This document shows positions 39,972-48,886 of a stretch of DNA of 48,886 nucleotides, one piece after another; the stretch's first letter is position 1; every line of letters starts with the position of its first letter. Below the pieces are notes generated by a model. The model saw only the letters and a list, made by a program, of their open reading frames with translations. It ran no database searches and was not told the DNA's origin. This DNA comes from Candidatus Omnitrophica bacterium CG11_big_fil_rev_8_21_14_0_20_64_10 (GTDB lineage: Bacteria; Omnitrophota; Gorgyraeia; 1-14-0-20-64-10). The stretch covers positions 1 to 48,886 of the forward strand of contig PCVW01000045.1 of NCBI GenBank assembly GCA_002787095.1. The letters are read 5' to 3'. The translations under genes were made by a program, and so were the position numbers.

Positions 39972-41264
39972 ATGATTCCCCGATACACGCCCCTTGAGGT
40001 CGGCCGGATATGGACCGAGGAGGCCCGCTTCCGCGTCATGATGGAGGTGGAGCTCCTGGCCTGTGAAGCCCTATCCAAAGAAGGACGAATTCCCCGAGCG
40101 GCCCTCAAGCGCATCCTCAAGAAAGCCCGTCTTAATGTTTCCCGGATCGGGCAGCGGGAAGGGAAGACCAAGCATGATGTCGTTGCCTTTCTGGAGGAGC
40201 TTGGCGCTCACCTGGGGAAGGATGCCTGCTATCTCCATCTGGGGCTGACCTCCAGCGACGCGCTGGATACCGCCACCGCCGTCCAGATTGCCCAGTCCAT
40301 GAAGATCCTCCTGAAGGATTTGGAGATGCTCAGGCGGGTGGTTCGCCGACAGGCCCGCCGCTATCGGGAGACCCTCTGCATCGGACGCACCCACGGGATT
40401 CATGCCGAACCGACCACCCTGGGGTTGAAGCTGGCCCTCCATCATGGGGAGCTGGTTCGGGGGATTCAGCGCTTGACCGAGGCGGGGCGGGAGGCGGCGG
40501 TCGGCAAGATTTCCGGCGCCGTCGGCACCTACGCGCACTTGCCGCCATCGGTGGAGCGGCACATCTGCCGAAAATTGGGGATCCAGGCGGCTCCGATCTC
40601 CACGCAGGTGGTTCCCCGGGACGGGCTGGCGGTGCTGCTGGCCCAGATGGCGGTCACCGGCGGGACGCTGGAGCGGATGGCCACCGAGATCCGGCACCTG
40701 CAGAAGACCGAGGTGTTGGAGGCGGAGGAGCTGTTCGGGGAGGGGCAGACCGGTTCTTCGGCGATGCCTCATAAGCGCAATCCGATCAACTGCGAGCGGG
40801 TCACCGGGATGGCCCGGCTGCTGAGGGCCTATGCCGGCAGCGCCCTGGAAAACATCGCCCTCTGGCATGAGCGGGACATCTCTCACTCTTCGGTGGAGCG
40901 GGTGATCCTGCCCGACGCTTTCGCCTTGTTGGTCTTTATGATCCGGGAGATGACCCGGGTTCTCTCTGGGATGACGGTTTACCCGGATCGCATGAAGCGG
41001 AATCTGGAGCTGACCCGGGGATTGATTTTTTCCGAGTCGGTTCTTCTGGCCCTGATGGAGAAGGGGCTGACCCGGAAAGCGGCCTATGGGATCGTGCAGA
41101 AGCACGCGCTGGCGGCCTGGCGGGGGAAGGCCGCCTTCCGGGAGCGGCTGGCGGCCGACCGGCAGGTGCGGCGGTTGTTGACCGTCCGGGAGCTGGCCGG
41201 TTGTTTCGATGTGAAGCGGCATACGCGGCATGTGAAAACAATTTTCAAGAGGATGGGGATTTAG
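39972..41264 (+). CDS. purB: Adenylosuccinate lyase
   Basis: A 430-residue enzyme of the fumarase/aspartase superfamily. The N-terminal YTPLEVGRIWTEEARFRVMM, RTHGIHAEPTTLG and the signature GSSAMPHKRNPINCERVTG with the mobile catalytic Ser loop are all present; HDVVAFLEELGAHLG and LGLTSSDALDT are also typical. It cleaves SAICAR to AICAR and adenylosuccinate to AMP, releasing fumarate. It is the first gene of a seven-gene purine operon and ends immediately before the purC ATG (no gap). Confidence 0.96.
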   Translation: MIPRYTPLEVGRIWTEEARFRVMMEVELLACEALSKEGRIPRAALKRILKKARLNVSRIGQREGKTKHDVVAFLEELGAHLGKDACYLHLGLTSSDALDTATAVQIAQSMKILLKDLEMLRRVVRRQARRYRETLCIGRTHGIHAEPTTLGLKLALHHGELVRGIQRLTEAGREAAVGKISGAVGTYAHLPPSVERHICRKLGIQAAPISTQVVPRDGLAVLLAQMAVTGGTLERMATEIRHLQKTEVLEAEELFGEGQTGSSAMPHKRNPINCERVTGMARLLRAYAGSALENIALWHERDISHSSVERVILPDAFALLVFMIREMTRVLSGMTVYPDRMKRNLELTRGLIFSESVLLALMEKGLTRKAAYGIVQKHALAAWRGKAAFRERLAADRQVRRLLTVRELAGCFDVKRHTRHVKTIFKRMGI

Positions 41265-41990
41265 ATGACCACTCAAAGCACCGTCAAGAAGGGAAAGTTC
41301 CTCTACGAGGGGAAGGCCAAGAAGTTCTACGAGGCTCAAGAGGCCGATCTGGGGATCTTTGAGTACACCGACCGGGCCACCGCCTTCAACGCCAAGAAGG
41401 TGGGGCAGATTCATGACAAGGGGGCGGTCAACAACCAGGTTTCGGCCAAACTCTTCTCGGTGCTGGAGGGCAAGGGGATCCCGACCCACTTCGTGAAGCT
41501 CCTCTCCGACCGGGAGATGCTGGTTCGCCGGGTTGAGATCATTCCGCTGGAGGTGACGATCCGAAACCGGGTCGCCGGCGGGATGGCCCGGCAGTTCGGG
41601 ATCGAGGAGGGGCGGCGCCTCAAGCAGCCGGTCTACGAGCTGCATTACAAGTCGGATCCGCTTGACGACCCCCTGATGAACGAGGACCACGCGCTGGGAC
41701 TGGGGTTGGCGACCGAGCCCGAGCTCAAAACGATTCGGGAGCTTTCCTTCCAGGTCAATGCCGCCCTCCAGGAGTTCTTCAAGGCTCGGCAGTTGGAACT
41801 GATTGACTTCAAGCTGGAGTTCGGCCGCCACAAGGGGCAGGTGCTGCTGGCCGATGAGATCTCCCCCGACACGATGCGGCTGTGGCAGTTTGGGACCGAA
41901 GAGAAGATGGACAAGGACCGGTTCCGGCGGGATCTGGGCAAGGTGGAGGATGCCTACCAGACGGTCCTGACGCGGGTCCTGAATGACTGA
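41265..41990 (+). CDS. purC: SAICAR synthetase
   Basis: A 241-residue enzyme. FLYEGKAKKFYEAQE is the N-terminal ATP-site motif, followed by DRATAFNAKK, VEIIPLEVTIRNRVAGGMAR, LIDFKLEFGRHKGQVLLADE and ISPDTMRLW, all diagnostic. It joins CAIR with aspartate using ATP. Its start abuts the purB stop, and its end overlaps the purL ATG by eight bases, consistent with tight co-translation. Length is normal for the bacterial short form. Confidence 0.97.
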   Translation: MTTQSTVKKGKFLYEGKAKKFYEAQEADLGIFEYTDRATAFNAKKVGQIHDKGAVNNQVSAKLFSVLEGKGIPTHFVKLLSDREMLVRRVEIIPLEVTIRNRVAGGMARQFGIEEGRRLKQPVYELHYKSDPLDDPLMNEDHALGLGLATEPELKTIRELSFQVNAALQEFFKARQLELIDFKLEFGRHKGQVLLADEISPDTMRLWQFGTEEKMDKDRFRRDLGKVEDAYQTVLTRVLND

Positions 41991-44931
41991 ACTTTCCGAG
42001 AAGCCGGCCCGGACCGGGAGCCTCTTCCGGGTCGCGGTCGGCCATCGGACGGGGGTCGCCGATCCCGACGGCCGCCGGCTTCTGGGGGATATCCTGGATT
42101 TGGGCATCTCCGGGATCGAGGCCGTCTCGGTCGCCCGGATTTATTATCTTTACGGCCGGCTGAGTGAAGCGGAGGCCCAGCAGATCACCCGGGAGCTGCT
42201 GGCCGATCCGGTCACGCAGGAGGCCCAGTTGACCCAAATGGATTTGGAGAAGCCGGCCGCCGCCGCTCCCTCCCCCACAGGGGCGTGGGTCGTTGAGGTC
42301 GGCTACCGTCCCGGCGTCATGGATCCGGTCGAGGCGTCCCTCAAACAGGCGGCAGCCGACCTGGGGGTTGCCGGGCTGACCCATGTCCGGACTGCGGCCG
42401 CCTTCACGCTGCGGGGCTCGGCGGACGGGGCGGCGATCGCCCGGATTTCCGAGAAGCTTCTGATCAACGGGACGATCCAGCAGCTGGTCACGCCCGAGAG
42501 TCTGCCGGGGCTCCTCTTTCCGTCGGAGACGCCGGGGGTCGAGGAGGAGACGGTCCAACTGACCCGGGCCAGCGACACCGTTCTGCAGCGGATTTCGCTG
42601 GATCACCAGCTTTCCCTGAACCTGGAGGAGATGAAGGCGATCCAGGCCTACTTCCGCCGGGAGAACCGGGAGCCGACCCTGATTGAGTTGGAGACTCTCG
42701 CCCAGACCTGGTCGGAGCATTGCAAGCACAAGACGCTGCGGGGGCCGATCCTCTACACCGAGGTGGTCGAGGGGTATGAGAAGAAGCGGTTGATCCCGAA
42801 TCTCCTCAAGGAGACGATCATGGGAGTCACCGAAACCCTGGCGCTTCCCTGGTGTGTTTCGGTCTTCAAGGACAACGCGGGGGTGGTTGCGTTCGATGAA
42901 GGGACCCACGCCTGCTTCAAGGTGGAGACCCACAACCATCCCTCGGCGCTGGAGCCCTTCGGCGGCGCCTCCACCGGCCTGGGGGGAGTGATCCGGGACA
43001 TCCTCGGGACCGGGCGGGGGGCCAAGCCGGTCGCTTCCACCGATGTCTTCTGCTTCGCCCCGCCGGCGACCGATCCGGCCGGGCTGCCTCCGGGCGCCCT
43101 GCATCCCCGGCGGCTGATCAGGGGGGTGGTGGCCGGCGTCAAGGATTACGGCAACAAGATGGGGATCCCGACGGTCAACGGGGCGGTGCTGTTCGACGAG
43201 CGGTTCGTCGGAAATCCGCTGGTTTACTGCGGCAATGTCGGGTTGATTCCGGCGGACAAGGTGGACAAACGGGTGGAGCCGGGGATGGCGATCGTCGTGA
43301 TCGGCGGCCGGACCGGTCGGGACGGGATTCACGGCGCCACCTTCTCCTCAATCGGGTTGGACAGCAGCTCCGAGACCGTCTCCGCCACCGCGGTGCAGAT
43401 CGGGGACCCGATCACCGAGAAGAAGGCGGCCGACGCCCTGATCGAAGCGCGGGATCGGCAGTTTTTCTCGGCGGTCACCGACTGCGGGGCGGGGGGGCTC
43501 TCCAGCGCGGTGGGGGAGATAGGGGAGATCACCGGCGCCCGGGTGGATTTGGAGAAGGTGCCGCTGAAGTACCGGGGGTTGACCCCGCGGGAGATCTGGA
43601 TCTCAGAATCGCAGGAGCGGATGGTGGTGGCGGCCGATGCCGAGCAGCTTCCGAAACTGCTCGCCTGGATGGAACGGCGGGGAGTGGAGGCGGCGGTGAT
43701 CGGTCAATTCACCGGCACCGGCCGGTTGGAGCTTCGCTTCGACGGCAAGCCGGTCGGGGAGCTGGCCATGAAGTTCCTGCATGACGGCCTGCCGCAGCTT
43801 CAGCGGCCGGCCCGCTGGACGCCGCCGGCCGGTTCCGAACCGGCCCTTCCGGCGGTCCAGGACCTAGGAGGAATGATCCGGCGGCTGCTGGGGCGTCTGG
43901 ACACCTGCAGCAAGGAGTGGATCATCCGGCAGTACGACCATGAGGTGCAGGGCGGATCGGTGGTCAAGCCGATCGTCGGGGCGGGGGCCGGCGGACCGGC
44001 CGACGCCGCGGTGATCCGGCCGCGGCTCTCCTCCGAGCGTGGGTTGGTCCTGGCCAACGGGATCAACTTCCGGTACGGCGACATTGATCCCTTCTGGATG
44101 GCGGCGCTGGCGGTGGATGAGGCAGTCCGGCAGGTGACCGCCGTTGGGGGGCGCCCCGACCGGATCGCCTTGCTGGACAACTTCTGCTGGGGAGACACCA
44201 CCCGTCCGCAGGTGCTGGGGACGCTGGTTCGGGCGGCTTTGGGGGCCGCCGAGGCAGCCCGGGCTTATCGGGCCCCGTTCATCTCCGGCAAGGATTCGCT
44301 GCACAATGAATTCCGGGTCGGGGAACGGGTGATCCAGATCCCCGGGACCCTGCTGATCTCGGCGATGGGGCAGATGGAGCGGGTGGACCGGGCGGTGACG
44401 ATGGATTTGAAGTCTCCGGGGAACGGGCTGTACGCGGTCGGCTGGACCCGGCCGGAATGGGGCGGCTCCAGCTGGTGGGCGGAGGAGAACCTCACCGGTC
44501 TGTCGGTTCCCCGGGTGGACTTTTCCGAGGGGCCCAAGATCGTCCGGGCTTTGGCCGGGGCGTTGGCCGACGGTCTGGCCGCCGCCTGCCACGACTGTTC
44601 CGAGGGGGGGATCGGGGTGGCGGCTGCCGAGATGGCCTTTGCCGGCGGGCTGGGTTTGGCGCTGGAGCTGAAAAAGGTTCCGATGCCGGCGCCGATCCGC
44701 CAGGAGGCCGGGATCCTTTTCTCCGAGTCGGCGACCCGGTTCCTGGTCGAAGTGCCGGCAGAAAAAGCCGCCGCCTTCGAGCGGGCGATGGCCGGGCTGC
44801 CGGCTGCCCGGATCGGGGAGGTGACCGCCGAACCGTTCCTGAAGATCGTCGGATTGGCCGGCCGGGAGGCGGCCCGGGTCGGATTGAATGAACTGCGGGC
44901 CGCCTGGGAGGGGCCGTTCAAGGAATGGTGA
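41983..44931 (+). CDS. purL: PurS-PurS-PurL fusion (FGAM synthetase subunits)
   Basis: 982 residues. The first ~240 contain two PurS-like repeats: residues ~10-78 (AVGHRTGVADPDGRRLL to LLADPVTQEAQL) and ~95-170 (VGYRPGVMDPVEASLKQAA to LLINGTIQQLV). From ~241 it is a short-type PurL of about 740 residues with TWSEHCKHKTLRG, ETHNHPSALEPFGGASTG, FSAVTDCGAGGLSSAVGE and ACHDCSEGGIGVAAAE. Together with PurQ it converts FGAR to FGAM with ATP and glutamine. Most bacteria of this type encode PurS separately as a homodimer; here both protomers appear built into one chain. It overlaps purQ by seven bases. Confidence 0.95.
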   Translation: MTELSEKPARTGSLFRVAVGHRTGVADPDGRRLLGDILDLGISGIEAVSVARIYYLYGRLSEAEAQQITRELLADPVTQEAQLTQMDLEKPAAAAPSPTGAWVVEVGYRPGVMDPVEASLKQAAADLGVAGLTHVRTAAAFTLRGSADGAAIARISEKLLINGTIQQLVTPESLPGLLFPSETPGVEEETVQLTRASDTVLQRISLDHQLSLNLEEMKAIQAYFRRENREPTLIELETLAQTWSEHCKHKTLRGPILYTEVVEGYEKKRLIPNLLKETIMGVTETLALPWCVSVFKDNAGVVAFDEGTHACFKVETHNHPSALEPFGGASTGLGGVIRDILGTGRGAKPVASTDVFCFAPPATDPAGLPPGALHPRRLIRGVVAGVKDYGNKMGIPTVNGAVLFDERFVGNPLVYCGNVGLIPADKVDKRVEPGMAIVVIGGRTGRDGIHGATFSSIGLDSSSETVSATAVQIGDPITEKKAADALIEARDRQFFSAVTDCGAGGLSSAVGEIGEITGARVDLEKVPLKYRGLTPREIWISESQERMVVAADAEQLPKLLAWMERRGVEAAVIGQFTGTGRLELRFDGKPVGELAMKFLHDGLPQLQRPARWTPPAGSEPALPAVQDLGGMIRRLLGRLDTCSKEWIIRQYDHEVQGGSVVKPIVGAGAGGPADAAVIRPRLSSERGLVLANGINFRYGDIDPFWMAALAVDEAVRQVTAVGGRPDRIALLDNFCWGDTTRPQVLGTLVRAALGAAEAARAYRAPFISGKDSLHNEFRVGERVIQIPGTLLISAMGQMERVDRAVTMDLKSPGNGLYAVGWTRPEWGGSSWWAEENLTGLSVPRVDFSEGPKIVRALAGALADGLAAACHDCSEGGIGVAAAEMAFAGGLGLALELKKVPMPAPIRQEAGILFSESATRFLVEVPAEKAAAFERAMAGLPAARIGEVTAEPFLKIVGLAGREAARVGLNELRAAWEGPFKEW

Positions 44932-45704
44932 AGGCGGCGGTCCTGAAAGCTCCGGGCACCAACTGCGACGCCGAGACACTGCATGCTTTCGGGCTGGCCG
45001 GCGCGCAGGCGCAGCTCGTCTGGGTGGAGGAGATCGAGCGGGACCCGAAACGGCTCGACCGGTTTCAGATCCTGGCGATCCCGGGCGGCTTCTCGTACGG
45101 CGACGACCTGGGGGCCGGCCGGATCCTGGCCAACAAGCTGCTGCACCGGTTCCGGGAGGGGCTGACGCCGTTTCTGAAGCAGCAGAAACTGGTGATCGGG
45201 ATCTGCAACGGTTTTCAGGTGCTGGTGAAATCGGGGATCCTGCCCGGCGGCCTCGCCGCCGCCCGGCAGACCGTGACCCTGACCGAGAACGATTCCGGGA
45301 AGTTCGAGGACCGCTGGGTTTGGCTCAAGTCCGATCTGAGCACCTGCGTTTGGACGCAGGGGATCGAAGAGCCGGTGGAGTTGCCGGTGGCGCACGGGGA
45401 GGGGAAGTTCCTCCCCGGGGACCCGGCGGCGTTGGAACAGCTGCTGGGATTGGGACAGATCGTTTTCCAATACACCGATTCGGAGGGGCGTTCGGCCGGC
45501 TACCCCTGGAACCCGAACGGTTCGGTCGGGGACATTGCCGGGATCTGCGATCCCAGCGGCCGGATCTTTGGATTGATGCCCCATCCGGAGCGGCATCTGT
45601 TTTCGACGCAGCACCCCCGCTGGACGCGGGGCGGCCGGCCGGCCGACGGGGACGGCCTGAAGATCTTCCGCAACGGCGTGGCTTGGGCGAAAAAACACCT
45701 GTGA
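44925..45704 (+). CDS. purQ: FGAM synthetase glutaminase subunit
   Basis: A 259-residue class I glutamine amidotransferase. It has GTNCDAETLHAF at the N-terminus, GGFSYGDDLGAGRI, the nucleophile in IGICNGFQVLVKSG, and the His-Glu pair in GLMPHPERHLFSTQHP. It supplies ammonia from glutamine to PurL. It starts within the end of purL (ATGGTGA) and ends six bases before purF. Confidence 0.97.
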   Translation: MVKAAVLKAPGTNCDAETLHAFGLAGAQAQLVWVEEIERDPKRLDRFQILAIPGGFSYGDDLGAGRILANKLLHRFREGLTPFLKQQKLVIGICNGFQVLVKSGILPGGLAAARQTVTLTENDSGKFEDRWVWLKSDLSTCVWTQGIEEPVELPVAHGEGKFLPGDPAALEQLLGLGQIVFQYTDSEGRSAGYPWNPNGSVGDIAGICDPSGRIFGLMPHPERHLFSTQHPRWTRGGRPADGDGLKIFRNGVAWAKKHL

Positions 45705-45710
45705 GGCGAT

Positions 45711-47174
45711 ATGGGGGATGAAGCGAGGGAACATTGTGGGCTGTTCGGGGTCTACAACCACCCCGACGCGGTCCGCTTGACCTATCTGGGGCTCTTTTCC
45801 CTTCAGCATCGGGGGGAGGAGTCGGCGGGGATCGTCGCCTCCGACGGCCGGACGATGACCCGGCATGTCGGGATGGGGATGGTCCATGAGGTGTTCACCC
45901 CCGAGAACCTCTCGGCTCTGACCGGGAGTCTGGCGATCGGGCACACCCGCTACTCAACGACCGGCTCCAGCCGGGTGCAGAACGCCCAGCCGCTGCAGGT
46001 GGACTTCTCGCGGGGGTCGGTCGCGATCGCCCACAACGGCAACCTGATCAACGCCTTGCTGCTGCGGGACGAGTTGGAGGCGCACGGTTCGATCTTCCAG
46101 ACGACGATCGATTCGGAGGTGGTGCTGCACCTGCTGGCCGATCCTCGCTACGGGCGGTTTGAGGCCGGTCTCGTGGATACCCTGACGCAGCTCAAGGGAG
46201 CCTTCTCCCTGCTGATCCTGCGGGAGGATGCGCTGATCGGCGTCCGGGACCCGAACGGCTTCCGGCCCCTCTGCATCGGCCGGATCGGGGAGGGATGGGT
46301 GCTGGCTTCCGAGAGCTGCGCGCTGGACCTGATCGGCGCCCAGTTTGTCCGGGAGGTGGAGCCCGGCGAGGTGGTGATCATCGACCGCTCGGGACTTCGG
46401 TCCATCAAACCGTTCCCCAAGACCCCCCTCTCCCATTGCATCTTCGAGCACGTTTATTTCGCCCGGCCCGACTCCGTGGTCTTCGGGGAGTCGGTCCATC
46501 AGGTCCGGCGGTCGCTGGGCCGGATGCTGGCTCGGGAGCATCCGGTGGAGGCGGATGTCGTGATCGCGATCCCCGATTCCGGCAACTCGGCCGCGCTGGG
46601 CTACTCGCAGGAATCGGGGATCCCGCTCGATATCGGGATCACCCGGAACCACTATGTCGGCCGCACCTTCATCCAGCCGCGCCAGCGGGCGCGGGATTTC
46701 CAGGTGCGGGTCAAGTTCAACCCGGTCCGGTCGGTGCTGGCCGGCAAGCGGGTGGTGGTCGTGGACGACTCGATCGTCCGGGGGACCACCTGCCGGGCCC
46801 GGCTCAAGTCGATCCGGGAGGCGGGGGCCAAGGAGATCCACATGCGGGTCTCCTGTCCGCCGATCCGGCATCCCTGTTTCTACGGCATCGATTTCCCGAC
46901 CCGCAAGGAGTTGATCGCCAACACCCATTCGCTGGAGGAGATCCGCAGCTACCTGGAGGTGGATTCTCTGGGCTACCTCTCGATCGAGGGGCTTTTGAAG
47001 GCGGTCAACGGCCGGGGGGGGGACTACTGCACCGCCTGCTATTCCGGGAAATATCCGCTCGATTTCGGTTCGGAGGCGGACAAATACATCCTGGAACGGA
47101 AATTCGCCGGGGAGGCCCACCCCCCCGGCACCCCGCCGCCCGATTACTCTAAGCCGGCGAAACTGAGAACATGA
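45711..47174 (+). CDS. purF: Amidophosphoribosyltransferase
   Basis: A 487-residue enzyme. The Ntn nucleophile Cys9 lies in REHCGLFGVYNHPDA, so an eight-residue propeptide is removed. GHTRYSTTGSS and NPLG-type glutaminase blocks follow, and the PRPP loop is VVVVDDSIVRGTT. The Cys residues in RVSCPPIRHPCFYGID and DYCTACYSGKYP place it in the Bacillus-type class carrying a [4Fe-4S] cluster and propeptide. It makes phosphoribosylamine, the first step of purine synthesis, and is normally feedback-inhibited by AMP/GMP. Its stop overlaps the purM ATG. Confidence 0.97.
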   Translation: MGDEAREHCGLFGVYNHPDAVRLTYLGLFSLQHRGEESAGIVASDGRTMTRHVGMGMVHEVFTPENLSALTGSLAIGHTRYSTTGSSRVQNAQPLQVDFSRGSVAIAHNGNLINALLLRDELEAHGSIFQTTIDSEVVLHLLADPRYGRFEAGLVDTLTQLKGAFSLLILREDALIGVRDPNGFRPLCIGRIGEGWVLASESCALDLIGAQFVREVEPGEVVIIDRSGLRSIKPFPKTPLSHCIFEHVYFARPDSVVFGESVHQVRRSLGRMLAREHPVEADVVIAIPDSGNSAALGYSQESGIPLDIGITRNHYVGRTFIQPRQRARDFQVRVKFNPVRSVLAGKRVVVVDDSIVRGTTCRARLKSIREAGAKEIHMRVSCPPIRHPCFYGIDFPTRKELIANTHSLEEIRSYLEVDSLGYLSIEGLLKAVNGRGGDYCTACYSGKYPLDFGSEADKYILERKFAGEAHPPGTPPPDYSKPAKLRT

Positions 47175-48184
47175 CCCCACCCCGAATGACCTACCGCGCC
47201 GCCGGCGTGGATGTGGCGGGGGCCGGCCGCTTCGTCAAGGCGCTGGCGCCGATGGCCCGGCTGACCCGCCGTTCCGGCTCGGTCGCCGGGATCGGCGGTT
47301 TCGGCGGGCTGTTCGCCCTCGATAAGGGGGGGCGGCAGTTGCTCGTCGCCTCGGCCGACGGGGTGGGGACCAAGCTCTGCCTGGCCCGGAAGGTCGGCTG
47401 GTACACCCCGCTCGGGGTGGACCTGGTGGCGATGAATGTCAACGACCTGATCTGCACCGGGGCCGAGCCCCTCTTTTTTCTCGACTACATCGCAACCGGA
47501 AAGCTCAAGCCCAAACCGCTGATGGATGTGCTGCGGGGGGTGACCCGCGGCTGCATCGAGTCCGGCTGCGCCCTGCTGGGGGGGGAGACCGCGGAGATGC
47601 CGCTGTTGTACGGCCCGGACGATTTCGATCTGGCCGGTTTCTCGGTCGGGCGGGTGGCCGCCTCCCGGCTGGTGACCGGTCGGGCGATCCGGCCCGGCGA
47701 CGCGGTACTGGGCCTGGCCTCCAGCGGCCCGCACGCCAACGGCTTCTCCCTGATCCAGAAGGTCCTCTCCAGCCGGACGCTCAAGACCCATGGCCGAAAA
47801 CTGCTGGCCCCGACCCGGATTTATGTCGGGCCGGTGCTGGGACTGTTGCGGGCGGGGGTCCCGCTTAAGGGGATTGCCCACATCACCGGCGGCTCCTTTG
47901 AAGAGAAGGGGGCCCGGATCCTCCCGGCCGGAGTGAATGCCCGGCTGGACCGGTCCGCCTGGCCGGTGCCGTCGGTCTTTCGCCTGATTGCCTCCGGCGG
48001 CGTTTCTCCGGCCGAGATGTACCGCACCTTCAACATGGGGGTGGGGATGGTCCTCTTCCTGCCGAAGCGGGCGGTGCCGGCCGCTCAGCGGCTCCTGACC
48101 CGCCGGGGGATGGCCCACTGGGTGATCGGGGAGGCGGTCCGGGGACGGGGGAAGGTGGTCTGGGCCTCCAGGGGGGCGGGGTGA
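47171..48184 (+). CDS. purM: AIR synthetase
   Basis: A 337-residue enzyme with YRAAGVDVAGAGRFVKAL at the N-terminus, the ATP/substrate motif SADGVGTKLCLA, DLVAMNVNDLICTGAEPLFF, LLGGETAEMPLLY and HITGGSFEEKGARILP. It cyclises FGAM to AIR. It overlaps purF by four bases and purD by four (GTGA), consistent with coupled translation. Confidence 0.97.
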   Translation: MTPPRMTYRAAGVDVAGAGRFVKALAPMARLTRRSGSVAGIGGFGGLFALDKGGRQLLVASADGVGTKLCLARKVGWYTPLGVDLVAMNVNDLICTGAEPLFFLDYIATGKLKPKPLMDVLRGVTRGCIESGCALLGGETAEMPLLYGPDDFDLAGFSVGRVAASRLVTGRAIRPGDAVLGLASSGPHANGFSLIQKVLSSRTLKTHGRKLLAPTRIYVGPVLGLLRAGVPLKGIAHITGGSFEEKGARILPAGVNARLDRSAWPVPSVFRLIASGGVSPAEMYRTFNMGVGMVLFLPKRAVPAAQRLLTRRGMAHWVIGEAVRGRGKVVWASRGAG

Positions 48185-48886
48185 GGATCCTGGTGGTTGG
48201 TTCCGGCGGCCGGGAGCATGCGCTGGTCTGGAAACTGGCCCAATCGCAGCGGGCGGAGAAGCTGTTCGCCGCCCCGGGCAACCCCGGGATCGGCGCCCTG
48301 GCCGAGTGCATCCCGATCGAGCCGGGGAACTTCAAGGCGCTGGCCGATTTCGTGGTGCAGTCCCGGATCGACTTGACGGTCGTGGGGCCGGAGGCCCCGC
48401 TGGTCGGCGGGATCGTCGATTTCTTTCAAGACCGGCGGCTGGCGATCTTCGGCCCGACCCGGGCCGCCGCCCGGCTGGAGGGCTCCAAGCTGTTCGCCAA
48501 GCAGGTGATGAAGCGGGCGGAGGTCCCGACCGCCGACTTCGAAGTGTTCAATCAGTTGCAGCCGGCGCTGGATTTCATCCGTTCCCGCCCGGCCCCGATG
48601 GTCGTCAAGGCGGACGGCCTGGCGGCCGGCAAGGGGGTGCTGGTGGCTCAGACCCGCTCCCAGGCGGAGCAGGCGGTCCGCCGGATCCTGGAGGAGAAGG
48701 CTTTTGGGGAGGCGGGCAGCCAGCTGATCATCGAGGAATGCTTGAGCGGTCCGGAGTTGTCGGTGATCGGTCTGGTGGATGGGGAGCAGTTCATCCTGCT
48801 GGCCCCTTCCCAGGACCACAAACGGGCGCATGAGGGGGACAGGGGGCCCAACACCGGCGGCATGGGGGCGATCTGCCCGGTCCCGG
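48181..48886 (+). CDS. purD: Phosphoribosylamine-glycine ligase, N-terminal part
   Basis: Partial: the first 235 codons before the window ends. The GTG start overlaps the purM stop. RILVVGSGGREHALVWKL, FAAPGNPGIG, VVGPEAPLVGGIVDFF, GSKLFAKQVMKRAEVPTADF and the ATP-grasp segment VVKADGLAAGKGVLVA, then GPELSVIGLVDGEQF and HKRAHEGDRGPNTGGMGA are all GARS. It joins phosphoribosylamine and glycine. It continues beyond the window. Confidence 0.97.
   Translation, partial: MRILVVGSGGREHALVWKLAQSQRAEKLFAAPGNPGIGALAECIPIEPGNFKALADFVVQSRIDLTVVGPEAPLVGGIVDFFQDRRLAIFGPTRAAARLEGSKLFAKQVMKRAEVPTADFEVFNQLQPALDFIRSRPAPMVVKADGLAAGKGVLVAQTRSQAEQAVRRILEEKAFGEAGSQLIIEECLSGPELSVIGLVDGEQFILLAPSQDHKRAHEGDRGPNTGGMGAICPVP

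Noticed and set aside
1-48886. CRISPR array or cas genes
   Set aside because: No regularly spaced short repeats and no Cas-like proteins were seen; the only tandem repeat (31603-31628) has two abutting 13-base copies.

Overview
This window comes from a GC-rich Gram-negative (diderm) bacterium. It encodes AsmA-type envelope proteins, a TolC/MacAB exporter, an RND tripartite pump with an outer-membrane lipoprotein, and a chaperone/usher-like secretion cluster, and it has two c-di-GMP-I riboswitches. The lineage cannot be fixed from the sequence. The exported protein at 38225-39838, with its repeated A-G/S-G-L-E-A motif, recalls proteins I associate with Omnitrophota; other deep diderm phyla such as Nitrospirota remain possible (low confidence).

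Layout. 1-4737: end of rdgB, a large AsmA protein (minus strand), tRNA-Pro and tRNA-Arg, a BrnT/CopG toxin-antitoxin pair overlapping a second AsmA/DUF748-like gene, and tRNA-His. 4738-14845: an accessory island at the tRNA-His 3' end. It holds an IS3-family element, a PD-(D/E)XK-like gene truncated by that IS, a HTH-Mod-Res type III restriction-modification operon, a DUF1016/YhcG nuclease, an APC permease and a HigBA pair. The tRNA-His 3' end plus its terminator is duplicated at 11373, and the 3' ends of three gene modules carry a repeated hairpin element (two complete copies and one half copy cut by an IS end). The stretch from about 6.3 to 11.3 kb is visibly AT-richer than its surroundings. 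No integrase is present.

15138-26244: envelope export. A TolC-MacA-MacB operon is followed by a TetR-adaptor-RND-NodT operon with overlapping genes, then a ferritin. 26357-29167: a 38-residue single-TM protein abutting a P2-type cation ATPase.

29300-38203 is the most interesting region. Two c-di-GMP-I riboswitches, each followed by an intrinsic terminator, precede a helix-turn-helix gene, four related exported beta-rich proteins, two further exported subunit-like proteins, a PapD-like chaperone, and a 967-residue usher-sized outer-membrane protein. That last protein combines a CpaC/RcpA-like N-terminal domain, a beta-barrel-like middle and three SdrD-B-like C-terminal domains. A membrane-anchored protein ends the cluster. 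I read it as a c-di-GMP-controlled surface fibre assembly system of non-classical design.

38225-39838 (minus) is the exported AGGLEA-motif protein. 39972 to the window end is a tightly packed de novo purine operon purB-purC-purSSL-purQ-purF-purM-purD, in which PurL is fused to two tandem PurS-like domains and purD runs off the end. Several genes outside the purine operon have a -10 box only 6-9 bases before the start codon, which suggests leaderless or near-leaderless transcripts.
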